Assembly: GCF_024808255.1 (NCBI RefSeq)
Contig: NZ_JANTYS010000001.1
Span: 248,001-312,000 of the forward strand
DNA: 64,000 bases
Source: Mucilaginibacter dorajii
GTDB lineage: Bacteria > Bacteroidota > Bacteroidia > Sphingobacteriales > Sphingobacteriaceae
Direction: 5' to 3'
The notes beneath the pieces were generated by a model. It was given only the letters and a program-made list of their open reading frames with translations, did no database searches and was not told the origin of the DNA. Positions 19,160 to 28,550 of this stretch are shown one piece after another. The first letter of the stretch is position 1. Each line of letters opens with the position of its first letter. The position numbers and the translations under genes are program-made.

Positions 19160-19320
19160 AAACGCAATTATAAATGATTTTTCCGGATGTGCTTTTGCGC
19201 GTATCATTAAATCAATTTAGTAACCATTAATCCACCTGTTATTAGGCAAACGCCTTTATATAATATTAATTAAATGGGTGCATGCATGGGAATATGGCGA
19301 GGAGAAATGATAGTAATATT

Positions 19321-20532
19321 ATGAAAGATAATTATTTGAAAACCCATTCTAATATCATTAGGTCAGCCGCAGTATTCATTTTTGTGAGTGCAGGATTTAA
19401 GGCGAATGCTCAAAGCAGTTTGAAGATATTACCCAATATAAATTATTGTGCAGTGCAGGCGCAAAAAACATTAAATGCTATTCCTGCAAACAATAATAAC
19501 CTGCCTCGTAATATAGACAAAGGTAAAACAGACTGGCGCTATGTAAACTATAAAGATTGGTGCAGCGGTTTCTGGCCCGGGGTTTTATGGTATTTGTATG
19601 AAGGCACCCAGGATGAAAAATGGAAAATAGCTGCAGATAAATTCACACAGGAGTTAAAGCCACTTGCTGAGCATAGCGGGTTTGATCATGATTTGGGTTT
19701 TATGGTCTTTAACAGCTTCGGCAACGGATACCGGCTAATTAAAGATCCGGCATATAAACAGGTGATACTAAAATCGGCAGATTCACTGGCTACATTGTTT
19801 AACCCTAAGGTGGGTACTATTTTATCATGGCCGGGAATGGTGAAAAAGATGAACTGGCCCCATAATACCATTATTGATAATATGATTAACTTGGAGTTGT
19901 TATTCTGGGCTTCAAATAATGGCGGTAGCAGGCGTTTATATGATATTGCTGTTAAACACGCGGAAACTACGATGCACAACCATTTCAGGCCCGATTATAC
20001 TTCTTATCACGTAGTAGTGTATGATACTGTTACCGGTAAAAAATTAAAAGGGATAACCCATCAGGGTTATGCAGATAACAGTATGTGGGCCAGGGGACAG
20101 TCATGGGCAATATATGGCTTCACCATGTGCTACCGCGAAACCCGGAAAGCGGAATTCTTAAATTTTGCACAAAAGGTGGCCGATGTGTATCTAAACCGTT
20201 TACCAACTGATCTGATACCCTATTGGGACTTTGACGACCCGGCTATCCCAAATGCTGTTAAAGATGCTTCGGCTGCATGTGTAACAGCTTCTGCATTGCT
20301 GGAACTATCGACCTTTATAAAAAATAAACCCAAGGCCCGGATTTACCGGCAAAAGGCAGAAGCTATGCTGCAAACACTTTCCACATCAGCATACCAGAGC
20401 CGTGGTGTAAATGATGCCTTTTTGCTGCACTCTACCGGGCATCACCCAGCGGGAACCGAAATAGACGCATCGATTATTTATGCTGACTATTATTACCTAG
20501 AAGCTTTAGTGCGGCTGGAGAAAATGAAATAA
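19321..20532 (+). CDS. GH88-family unsaturated glucuronyl hydrolase
   Basis: Removes the 4,5-unsaturated uronic acid left at the non-reducing end by polysaccharide lyases. ATG 19321 gives a signal peptide ending 'KANAQ', so it is periplasmic. The (alpha/alpha)6-barrel motifs are present: 'DHDLGFM', 'IIDNMINLELL', 'HQGYADNSMWARGQSWAIYG', 'YWDFDDP' and 'GTEIDASIIYADYYYLEAL'. Counting from ATG 19321, the likely catalytic aspartates (equivalents of Asp88 and Asp149 of Bacillus UGL) are Asp124 and Asp186, spaced 62 residues versus 61. It is the first gene of the HTCS-boxed operon and fits the lyases encoded in the same locus. Confidence 0.92.
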   Translation: MKDNYLKTHSNIIRSAAVFIFVSAGFKANAQSSLKILPNINYCAVQAQKTLNAIPANNNNLPRNIDKGKTDWRYVNYKDWCSGFWPGVLWYLYEGTQDEKWKIAADKFTQELKPLAEHSGFDHDLGFMVFNSFGNGYRLIKDPAYKQVILKSADSLATLFNPKVGTILSWPGMVKKMNWPHNTIIDNMINLELLFWASNNGGSRRLYDIAVKHAETTMHNHFRPDYTSYHVVVYDTVTGKKLKGITHQGYADNSMWARGQSWAIYGFTMCYRETRKAEFLNFAQKVADVYLNRLPTDLIPYWDFDDPAIPNAVKDASAACVTASALLELSTFIKNKPKARIYRQKAEAMLQTLSTSAYQSRGVNDAFLLHSTGHHPAGTEIDASIIYADYYYLEALVRLEKMK

Positions 20533-20561
20533 CCTAACAAAATCATTCAGACAATTCAACT

Positions 20562-21599
20562 ATGAAAAAAATAATTTGGTTAATAATCCTGCTTTGCTCC
20601 ACAAAGTATTTGTGGGCTCAAACCGACACCATTAAGCCCAGCGCAATCTGGCCCGATACCCATGGTGGACATATTCAAGCCCACGGCGGTGGTGTTATTA
20701 AAGTAAAAGACACCTACTTGTGGTATGGTGAGCAACGAACAAGGGATCTAGATACGGCTTACCGCTACGTAAGCTGTTATGCTTCAAAAAACTTGGTTAA
20801 CTGGACATTTAAGGGCAATGCGCTGATCCTGACGCGACCTGATCAAAATTTGCGCAATTGGGTATTAGAACGCCCCAAAGTTTTTTACAATAAAAAGAAT
20901 AAGCAATATGTGATGTATATGCACATAGATGGTCAGATGGTGGATGCCAACGGGCAGGTGAATACAGCATCTGGCTACAGCTATGCCCGCGTAGGTGTAG
21001 CTGTAAGTAACCGAGCCGAAGGTCCATTTAAATTTATACGCACTTTCAGGCCGTTGGGCTATCAAAGCCGGGATATCGGTCAATTTATTGATGATGATGG
21101 CAGTGCCTACCTTATTTTCGAAGACCGTCCGAATGGCTTCCACATAGCCAGGCTATCAGACGACTACCTGGATGTTGAAAAGGATGTTTGCCTGATACCA
21201 GAGCATATGGAAGGCGGAGCCATTGTACATTATAAGGGCTTGTATTATTGCATTGGTTCCCTGCTTACGGGATGGACGCCTAATCCCAACAAGTATGCAA
21301 CCGCTATTAGCCTGGCGGGGCCGTGGAGCGATTTTAAAGATATTGCCCCTCCTGAACAAAGAACCTACGGATCGCAATCTACTATGCTTTTAAAAGTTGA
21401 AGGTGCCAAGCAAACTACAATAATCTATATGGGCGATATCTGGAAACCCAGCGCCCAATGGGATTCCAGATACCTGTGGATGCCGCTACATATAGGTGAC
21501 GGACAATTAGCACTTCCCCAACCACGACCCTGGACAATCAATGTGAAAACCGGCCAAACCAATACGTCCCAACCAGCGGGTAATACCATTCAACATTAG
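20562..21599 (+). CDS. GH43 (subfamily 24-like) exo-beta-1,3-galactanase-type hydrolase
   Basis: A 345-residue secreted enzyme (signal peptide to 'LWAQ') with a single five-bladed propeller. 'AHGGGVIKVKDTYLWYGE', 'WVLERPKVFYN', 'SRDIGQFIDDDGSAYLIFE' and 'SQSTMLL' match GH43_24. In the fungal exo-beta-1,3-galactanase of this subfamily the acid is a Glu and the base a Gln. The corresponding residues here appear to be Glu217 ('MEGGAIVHYKG') and Gln272, 55 residues apart, with Glu103 as a third conserved acidic residue. The 30-bp gap after GH88 indicates one operon. It points to galactan or arabinogalactan side structures. Confidence 0.82.
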   Translation: MKKIIWLIILLCSTKYLWAQTDTIKPSAIWPDTHGGHIQAHGGGVIKVKDTYLWYGEQRTRDLDTAYRYVSCYASKNLVNWTFKGNALILTRPDQNLRNWVLERPKVFYNKKNKQYVMYMHIDGQMVDANGQVNTASGYSYARVGVAVSNRAEGPFKFIRTFRPLGYQSRDIGQFIDDDGSAYLIFEDRPNGFHIARLSDDYLDVEKDVCLIPEHMEGGAIVHYKGLYYCIGSLLTGWTPNPNKYATAISLAGPWSDFKDIAPPEQRTYGSQSTMLLKVEGAKQTTIIYMGDIWKPSAQWDSRYLWMPLHIGDGQLALPQPRPWTINVKTGQTNTSQPAGNTIQH

Positions 21600-21607
21600 A
21601 CTTTGAG

Positions 21608-23515
21608 ATGTACATGAAACGCTTGCCTTATATCATTTTTTTTGTTACTATAACTCTGCCACAACTGCTTTGGGCTGGAGAGACGATTCCTGGTACTGTA
21701 GTTCGCGTCAGTTCTCCTGACCGACAATTGGTACTTACCTTTTATCAGAAACAGCTACAGCCTCAAAAAAGGGCTATGTATTACCATCTTGAACGCAATG
21801 GTAAGCCGCTGGTACTGGAATCTCTGCTCGATGTAAGGATGGACAACCGGTTGTCGGAAAACGCTATGGCCTTAAAAGTTGATGAACATGCTGATTGGTG
21901 CGAAAATTTGGTCGTGGAAGGAATAAGGACCGGCGCACATGATTCTACCTGGACGCCGCTAAACGGCGAAAGCGCTACTGTCAGAGACCAATACAACTAT
22001 GCTAATGTAGAACTTAAGAAAGATGATAACCCAATCTACGAAATGCATGTGCAGATTAGGGTTTATAATCAGGGCGCGGCTATCAGGTATTATCTGCCGG
22101 AGAATCCTAAAGGTACTTATTATAACATTACAGACGAAAAAACTGAGTTTTCACTACCTGAGGGAACCATGGCCTGGGTAGCCAATTGGGCGCAGGCTCC
22201 TTATCAGAAACTGCCCTTGCACAATTGGCCAGGTGAGAGCGAAAGACCGCTGACCGTAGAACTACCGGGCCAGCAATACCTCTGCCTGGCAGAAGCCGGA
22301 TTGGTAGATTATGCCCGTACCAAATATAAACTCAGTGATAAGCCCAGTACTATAGTTACATCTATGTTTGGAGAGGCGCAACTCATCTCGCCTATTGCCA
22401 CACCTTGGCGAGCCATAATTGTTGCTGACCACCCAGGTGGACTGATTGAAAACAATTCACTATTGCTCAATCTGAATGAGGCTTGCCGGATCAAAGATAC
22501 CGGTTGGATACAGCCTGGCAAAATTATGCGTGTGATGACCCAGACAACTGTTGATGCTCGTGCCAATATAGACTTTGCTGCACAGCAAAAACTGCAATAT
22601 ATTCTATTTGACTGGAAATGGTACGGCCCGGCCTTCAGTTTTCAGTCAGATGCTACACATGTGGCTATTCCGGACTTTAATCTGCCAGATATTATTGATT
22701 ATGCCCGCCAAAAAGGCATAGGAGTATGGTTGTATGTTAATCAGCAAGCCTTGCTAGCCCAGAGCGATAGTCTTTTCAGGATTTATCAGCGCTGGGGCGT
22801 AAAAGGCGTAAAGTTTGGCTTTGTGCAGTCCGGTTCCCACAGGTGGACAACTTGGATTGAAAAGGCCATAAGACAAGCAGCAGACAGCCACGTGATGGTA
22901 AATATACATGATGACTGGAGACCTACTGGCGAGCAGCGCACCTGGCCTAACTTAATGACAGCCGAAGGCATCAAGGGCAACGAAGAAATGCCGGATGCTA
23001 CACACAATACTATTTTACCCTTTACCCGGTATATAGCTGGTCCGGCTGATTATACGATTTGTTACTTTGATCACCGGATAAAAACTACCCATGCTCATCA
23101 ATTGGCATTGGCAGCCATCTACTATAGCCCGATTCAAACCTTGTTTTGGTACGATCATCCCTCGCAGTATCATCAGGAGCCTGAATTGGAGTTCTGGAGC
23201 GAGATCCCTACTACCTGGGATGAAACAAGGATAATACAAGGTATGCCCGGTGAGTATATCACTACTGCAAGACGGAAAGGAACGGAGTGGTTTGTAGGTA
23301 CCATTACCAATAACGAGGCCAGATCACTTAAAGTCGCTCTTAGCTTTCTGACGCCAGGAAAAAAATATAAGGCTAAAATATATAGTGATGATTCCAGTAT
23401 TGCTACAGCTACACATGTGCGTGTGGGTAACATGTTGGTTAATAGCAAAACGGTTTTAAGCATTAGTCTGCAACCATCAGGAGGTGAGGCAATGCAGTTA
23501 GAAGAAATTAAATAA
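21608..23515 (+). CDS. GH97-family glycoside hydrolase, variant active site
   Basis: A 635-residue periplasmic enzyme (signal peptide to 'LLWAG') with the GH97 layout: N-terminal beta-sandwich (about 30-300), TIM barrel (about 320-540) and C-terminal sandwich. The barrel has 'WGVKGVKFGFVQSG' (396-409), 'HDDWRPTGEQRTWPN' (434-448) and 'AEGIKGNEE' (452-460). In retaining GH97 alpha-galactosidases the first motif reads KxDF, with Asp the nucleophile; here Gly404 replaces it. 'HDD' replaces the usual 'HG' segment. This looks like a GH97 subgroup with a different catalytic set. It starts 9 bp after the GH43 stop; ATG 21614 is an alternative start. Confidence 0.88.
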   Translation: MYMKRLPYIIFFVTITLPQLLWAGETIPGTVVRVSSPDRQLVLTFYQKQLQPQKRAMYYHLERNGKPLVLESLLDVRMDNRLSENAMALKVDEHADWCENLVVEGIRTGAHDSTWTPLNGESATVRDQYNYANVELKKDDNPIYEMHVQIRVYNQGAAIRYYLPENPKGTYYNITDEKTEFSLPEGTMAWVANWAQAPYQKLPLHNWPGESERPLTVELPGQQYLCLAEAGLVDYARTKYKLSDKPSTIVTSMFGEAQLISPIATPWRAIIVADHPGGLIENNSLLLNLNEACRIKDTGWIQPGKIMRVMTQTTVDARANIDFAAQQKLQYILFDWKWYGPAFSFQSDATHVAIPDFNLPDIIDYARQKGIGVWLYVNQQALLAQSDSLFRIYQRWGVKGVKFGFVQSGSHRWTTWIEKAIRQAADSHVMVNIHDDWRPTGEQRTWPNLMTAEGIKGNEEMPDATHNTILPFTRYIAGPADYTICYFDHRIKTTHAHQLALAAIYYSPIQTLFWYDHPSQYHQEPELEFWSEIPTTWDETRIIQGMPGEYITTARRKGTEWFVGTITNNEARSLKVALSFLTPGKKYKAKIYSDDSSIATATHVRVGNMLVNSKTVLSISLQPSGGEAMQLEEIK

Positions 23516-23527
23516 GCCTATTCAATA

Positions 23528-24472
23528 ATGGATTTAACAATAGAAAATAATCTGGACATGCCAATTAAAAACATATTTACCCCATATATTCTAAGCGCGG
23601 ATATAGGTGGTTCACATGTAACAGCTGCAATATGTAATTATAAAGAAAACAAGATCATAGAGCAAAGTCTGATCCGGGTTGATATCAACAGCCGGGCTCC
23701 GGCAGAGGATATTTTATTTACCTGGAGTAATGTGTTAAAACAGACCATGGAAAGAGCCAATGTTCATATATCGGGTTTATCGATGGCTATGCCCGGGCCC
23801 TTTGACTATGAGAATGGAATTTCTTATATCAAAGGCTTGAACAAATATGAATCTATCTACGGTGCTAACATTAAACACCTCCTGTCCGAAACCCTGCAAA
23901 TTCATCATAACCGTATTAAATTCAGAAATGACGCAGAAGCTACCATCGCTGGTGAATGTATTGTTGGGGCCGGAAAGGAATATAGTAACGTAATGGGTGT
24001 TACCCTTGGAACGGGGTTTGGTTCCGCTCATTTTATAAATAGAGAAACGTGGGACTTGAATTTAGGTAGTTTACCGTTCAAGGAAACTATTTCCGATGAT
24101 TATTTATCAACAAGGGGGTTCGTAAAACGATATAACGAATTATCTGGCAAAACCGTCGAGAATGTAAAGGAACTTGCTGTCAGGGCTGTTAATAAGGACC
24201 AGGATGCAGCCCAGGTATTTGAGGATTTTGCTCAAAACTTAAGTGATTTTCTAAAACCACATGTCCTTACGATATCTCCAGAATGCTTAATCCTATGCGG
24301 AAACATCGCACTTGCCGCTGACCTTTTTTTACCATCCTTGAAGAGCTATTTAAGTGGTGTAAAAATAGAATTGGCCCAAGTGGGGGAGCATGCTGCACTC
24401 TTGGGAGCAGCCGACCTTTTTAGACCATTTGATAAAACAGAGGCTCCAACAAAGAAAAATAAAATCCGATGA
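23528..24472 (+). CDS. ROK-family sugar kinase
   Basis: A 314-residue cytoplasmic kinase with the ATP-phosphate loop 'SADIGGSHVTAAI' (Asp25), the catalytic 'NDAEATIAGE' (Asn134, Asp135) and the second glycine loop 'GVTLGTGFGSAHF'. There is no HTH, so it is a kinase rather than a repressor. The usual ROK zinc motif (CGCGxxGC) is absent; 'LNLGSLPF....LSTRGFVKRY' stands in its place. It overlaps the transporter gene by 4 bp (ATGA), so it probably phosphorylates the sugar that transporter imports. Confidence 0.88.
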   Translation: MDLTIENNLDMPIKNIFTPYILSADIGGSHVTAAICNYKENKIIEQSLIRVDINSRAPAEDILFTWSNVLKQTMERANVHISGLSMAMPGPFDYENGISYIKGLNKYESIYGANIKHLLSETLQIHHNRIKFRNDAEATIAGECIVGAGKEYSNVMGVTLGTGFGSAHFINRETWDLNLGSLPFKETISDDYLSTRGFVKRYNELSGKTVENVKELAVRAVNKDQDAAQVFEDFAQNLSDFLKPHVLTISPECLILCGNIALAADLFLPSLKSYLSGVKIELAQVGEHAALLGAADLFRPFDKTEAPTKKNKIR

Positions 24473-25704
24473 CCAATAAACCAGCTTTTACCGAGAAGAA
24501 ATTTATCGTGACCTTTGTTTTCGTCACCTCTCTTTTTTTAATGTGGGGATTGCTCCATTCCATGAGCGATGTGTTGAACAAACATTTCCAGAATGTATTG
24601 AGCGTTTCCAAATCACAGTCAGGGCTGATACAACTATCTGTTTTTGGCGCCTATTTTATCATGAGTATCCCGGCGGGATATTTCTTAAAGAAATTCGGCT
24701 ATAAACCTGGCGTTATTTTAGGTCTGATTCTGTTTGCCACTGGCACCTTTTTATTTGTGCCTGCGGCAAACGCGGCGTCGTTCAATTTTTTCCGGATCGC
24801 CCTGTTCATTTTAGGATGCGGTATGGCAACGCTTGAAACCGTGGCACACCCTTTTGCCGCATCTTTAGGCGATCAGCGAACCAGTGATCAGCGTATTAAC
24901 TTTTCGCAATCATTTAACGCAGTAGGCACTATCATCGGCCCGGCGCTTGGGTCATATTTTCTGCTGCGTACCGCAGGTGAACATTCTACCGATCTGGCCT
25001 CTGTTAAATCGTTATATGTTGGCATAGGGTGTGTGATTGTGTGTATAGCTATCGCTTTCCTGTTTTTAAAAGTTCCAGTATTAACAGATCATCATGTTGC
25101 CGTATCAGAAACTAATGCCGATGCCATAAATGTAAATGTTGCCCCAACAAAAAAACTATACGAGCACAAGCATTTTGTATGGGCAGTAGTGGCCCAGTTC
25201 TTTAATGTAGCAGCACAAGGCGGAACCTGGGCCTATTTTATTAATTACGGGCACGATGTAATGGGTTTCAGTAATGAAACTGCTGGCGGATATATGAGCG
25301 TTTTTATGGCCATGATGGCTGCCGGTCGTTTTGCAGGTACTTACCTCATGAGGTTTGTAGCTCCTAATAAATTATTGGCTGCATTTGCATCAGGAAGTGC
25401 TGTAATGTGTGTTATTGTGGCCCAGGGCTGGGGATGGACATCATATGTTGCCTTAATGATGATCAACTTTTTTTTCAGCATCATGTTCCCAACTATTTTT
25501 AGTTTAGGTCTGAAAAACCTGGGTAAACATACCCAGCAGGCCTCTTCCTTTATTTCTATGGGGGTGGTTGGGGGTGCATTCTTCCCGCTGCTGATGGGCC
25601 AGATCGCCAACCATGATGTGGCTAAAGCTTATTATTTGCCGATTGTTTGTTATGTGATAATCTTTTTGTTTGGCATTAAGTTTTATAAAGTGAGATTTCA
25701 ATAA
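24469..25704 (+). CDS. FucP-like MFS sugar:proton symporter
   Basis: A 411-residue, 12-TM inner-membrane transporter. 'MWGLLHSMSDVLNKHFQ' in TM1, 'AHPFAASLGD' and 'NFSQSFNAVGTIIGPALGSYF' are typical of the FGHS family (L-fucose, glucose/galactose, N-acetylglucosamine symporters). It moves a monosaccharide released in the periplasm into the cell, where the overlapping ROK kinase can act on it. The sugar cannot be named from sequence. Confidence 0.9.
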   Translation: MTNKPAFTEKKFIVTFVFVTSLFLMWGLLHSMSDVLNKHFQNVLSVSKSQSGLIQLSVFGAYFIMSIPAGYFLKKFGYKPGVILGLILFATGTFLFVPAANAASFNFFRIALFILGCGMATLETVAHPFAASLGDQRTSDQRINFSQSFNAVGTIIGPALGSYFLLRTAGEHSTDLASVKSLYVGIGCVIVCIAIAFLFLKVPVLTDHHVAVSETNADAINVNVAPTKKLYEHKHFVWAVVAQFFNVAAQGGTWAYFINYGHDVMGFSNETAGGYMSVFMAMMAAGRFAGTYLMRFVAPNKLLAAFASGSAVMCVIVAQGWGWTSYVALMMINFFFSIMFPTIFSLGLKNLGKHTQQASSFISMGVVGGAFFPLLMGQIANHDVAKAYYLPIVCYVIIFLFGIKFYKVRFQ

Positions 25705-25789
25705 ATGAAATCAGCGCTTTACTTTATAAAGGTATTCGTTGTTTTTGTAAATGTGTGCATTATATTTTATGGTATAATAAATTGGTTTC

Positions 25790-28462
25790 GTGACGATAAT
25801 TAGAGAAAAATATAGTTTTAGCCATCTTATGATAATTATGCAGATATTATCATTAATGGTGATGAGCATAAGCCTTTTTGCCCAAAGCAATGAAAACTCT
25901 CCAAAATATAATTTTTCATATCTCGATAGGAAAGTTCAAGCTTGGGTAGATAGTGGATATTATACCGGAGCGTCCATCCTCATAGCAAAAAATAATCTGG
26001 TAATTCATGAAAAATATTTTGGCAGCTATACGCCCGGATCGGCTGCTTATATAGCATCAGCAGGTAAATGGCTGGCTGCAGCAACCATAGCGGCTGTAGT
26101 TGATGAAGGTAAGCTTTCATGGGATGACAAGGTGAGTAAATGGCTACCGGAGTTTAAGGATATCAAAGGCAAAGCTACTTTACGACAACTATTGTCGCAC
26201 ACAGCCGGATATCCGGATTATCAACCTGAAGGGCGACATCGCGATAACTACCAGACTTTAAAAGAATCAGTTGCTCATATTGTGAATTTACCGGCAGACA
26301 CGCTACCCGGAACTAAATTTAAATATGGCGGGCTGGCGATGCAGGTAGCGGGTCGTATAGCTGAGCTTGCAACCGGAAAAGACTGGGAAACAATATTTCA
26401 GGAAAAGATAGCCCGGCCGCTACAAATGAAATTAACCCATTTTACACCTGTGAGTGAGGTTGATGGGCAAAGTCCTATGCTTGGCGGCGGAGCCAGGGCG
26501 GGTTTGGAAGATTATGGGAATTTTTTAAACATGATCATTAACGATGGTGTTTTTAAAGGCAAAAGAATATTATCTGTAAAGTCGATATATGAAATGCAGG
26601 CCAATCAGGTTGGCGAAGCGAAGGTGGCACCTGGTGAATTTGTTGAGAAGGCACGTGCCTCAAAACGTAAAGATATTTATGGCTTGGGTGAATGGCGCGA
26701 AGAAGTGGATGTCCAAGGGAACCCTGTATTGATTAGCAGTCCAAGCTGGGCTGGTGCGTATCCCTGGATTGATAAAAAGAATCATGTTTATGGCTTCTTT
26801 CTGGCCCGCGTAGCAACTAATAAAAACGGTTTTAATCCGTTTTTGGCAAGTCCGGTGCTACCGTTGTTGGTACGGGATGTATTAGATGTAGATTACAACC
26901 CAATATCCAAAGTATGGGTTGCAGATCAGGGTAATGGCACATATAAGAACCCTGTTTTATATGCAGACTATTCTGATCCCGATGCAATAAGAGTAGGAGA
27001 TAATTATTACCTGGTATCTTCCAGCTTTAATTGTATGCCCGGATTGCCCGTTTTGCAGTCGAAGGACCTGGTTAACTGGAAGCTGATCAATTATGCGTTG
27101 AACAGGCAGGAACCAGCTGCGGTATATGATCAGCCTCAGCATGGTAAGGGAGTTTGGGCTCCGTGTATCCGATACCACAAGGGAGAGTTTTATATTTATT
27201 ACCCCGACCCTGATTTTGGGATTTATATGGTTAAAGCCAAAGACCCGGCAGGGAAATGGTCAAAACCAATACTGGTGCTTCAGGGTAAGGGTATCATAGA
27301 TCCAACCCCTATCTGGGATGAAGATGGCAAAGCATACCTGGGCATTGGTTGGGCCGGAAGCAGGGCAGGGGTAAATAGTTTAATTACAGTTTTTACCATG
27401 AACAGCGAAGGCACAAAAGTTACCGATGATGGTAAGCATGTTTACGATGGTCATGATCATAACCACACTATTGAGGGGCCCAAGTTTTATAAACGTAAGG
27501 GTTATTATTATATACTGGCACCTGCAGGTGGTGTAACTACCGGTTGGCAGCTTGCACTGCGATCAAAGCATATATATGGCCCGTACGAAGCTAAAGTAGT
27601 GATGAACCAGGGCAGTACCACGGTAAATGGTCCACATCAGGGTGCGCTGGTGGAGACACAAACAGGTGAGCCCTGGTTTATTCACTTTCAGGATAAAGGC
27701 GCTTATGGCAGAATTGTTTACCTGGAACCCGTAAAATGGGTAAATAACTGGCCGGTAATAGGAAAAGACGATGATGGTGATGGAACAGGAGAGCCGGTAT
27801 CTGTTTATAAAAAGCCCAGCACTGGTAAAAACCACCCCATTGAAACACCGGCTGAAAGCGACGAGTTTAATACTGATAAGCCTGGTTTGCAATGGCAATG
27901 GAACGCGAATCCCAAAATTCAGTGGGGTGCACAAATAAAAGGATCAGGTTTTTTAAGGTTGTTTGCGTATCCGCAAGATAAGAATACGGTAAACCTTTGG
28001 ACTACACCAAACTTGTTACTGCAAAAATTGTCTGCACCTGATTTTACCGCAACTACCAAAGTCGATTATAAAGTGGAGTGGGGGATATGGCAGGGGAAAA
28101 AGGCAGGCTTGCTCATCATGGGAAATGATTATTCATATCTGGCTATTGCCAAAGATGAAAAGGGATTTAAAGTAAGTCAGGTTATTTGTAAAGGAGTATT
28201 AAACGGGAATGCGGAGGAAATCATAGCCGAAGACCGGATTGGTCAGTCTACAGTTTACCTTCGGGTTTATGTGAGTGGGCCCGATGCGCGGTGTAGTTTT
28301 ACTTACAGCGAAGACGGCATGAATTTTAAAAAGATTGGAGTACCATTTATCGCACAGCCCGATAAATGGATAGGGGCGAAGGTGGGCCTGTTTTGCATCA
28401 GTAAACCTGATGTACGTACGGGAGGATATGCTGATTTTGATTGGTTTAGGATAACGCCATAA
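25790..28462 (+). CDS. Fusion of serine beta-lactamase-like esterase and GH43 hydrolase
   Basis: An 890-residue secreted protein (signal peptide ending 'LFAQ', residue 32). Residues 40-370 are a class C beta-lactamase/esterase domain with 'SAGK' (Ser90, Lys93), 'LLSHTAGYPDY' and Tyr179 in 'KYGG' at the YxN position. Residues about 384-680 are GH43: Asp396 ('YSDPDAI'), Asp504 ('IIDPTPI') and Glu562 ('TIEGPKF') fit the base, pKa modulator and acid. Residues 690-890 form a beta-sandwich as in GH43 subfamilies 9-12. Probably an ester-removing plus arabinosidase/xylosidase-type enzyme; exact activity is unknown. Start is GTG 25790; ATG 25829 or 25838 is possible. Confidence 0.85.
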   Translation: MTIIREKYSFSHLMIIMQILSLMVMSISLFAQSNENSPKYNFSYLDRKVQAWVDSGYYTGASILIAKNNLVIHEKYFGSYTPGSAAYIASAGKWLAAATIAAVVDEGKLSWDDKVSKWLPEFKDIKGKATLRQLLSHTAGYPDYQPEGRHRDNYQTLKESVAHIVNLPADTLPGTKFKYGGLAMQVAGRIAELATGKDWETIFQEKIARPLQMKLTHFTPVSEVDGQSPMLGGGARAGLEDYGNFLNMIINDGVFKGKRILSVKSIYEMQANQVGEAKVAPGEFVEKARASKRKDIYGLGEWREEVDVQGNPVLISSPSWAGAYPWIDKKNHVYGFFLARVATNKNGFNPFLASPVLPLLVRDVLDVDYNPISKVWVADQGNGTYKNPVLYADYSDPDAIRVGDNYYLVSSSFNCMPGLPVLQSKDLVNWKLINYALNRQEPAAVYDQPQHGKGVWAPCIRYHKGEFYIYYPDPDFGIYMVKAKDPAGKWSKPILVLQGKGIIDPTPIWDEDGKAYLGIGWAGSRAGVNSLITVFTMNSEGTKVTDDGKHVYDGHDHNHTIEGPKFYKRKGYYYILAPAGGVTTGWQLALRSKHIYGPYEAKVVMNQGSTTVNGPHQGALVETQTGEPWFIHFQDKGAYGRIVYLEPVKWVNNWPVIGKDDDGDGTGEPVSVYKKPSTGKNHPIETPAESDEFNTDKPGLQWQWNANPKIQWGAQIKGSGFLRLFAYPQDKNTVNLWTTPNLLLQKLSAPDFTATTKVDYKVEWGIWQGKKAGLLIMGNDYSYLAIAKDEKGFKVSQVICKGVLNGNAEEIIAEDRIGQSTVYLRVYVSGPDARCSFTYSEDGMNFKKIGVPFIAQPDKWIGAKVGLFCISKPDVRTGGYADFDWFRITP

Positions 28463-28550
28463 ATCTAATCAGGATGAATTTATGAATTAATGGGAAAGTA
28501 CTGAATAGGCTTGTTAAAGACTCGATAAATCAGTTAATGGATAGTCCGAA

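Noticed and set aside
19279..19286. TGCATGCA palindrome before GH88 as an operator
   Set aside because: Only 8 bp, common by chance, and unlike the palindromes at the other promoters.
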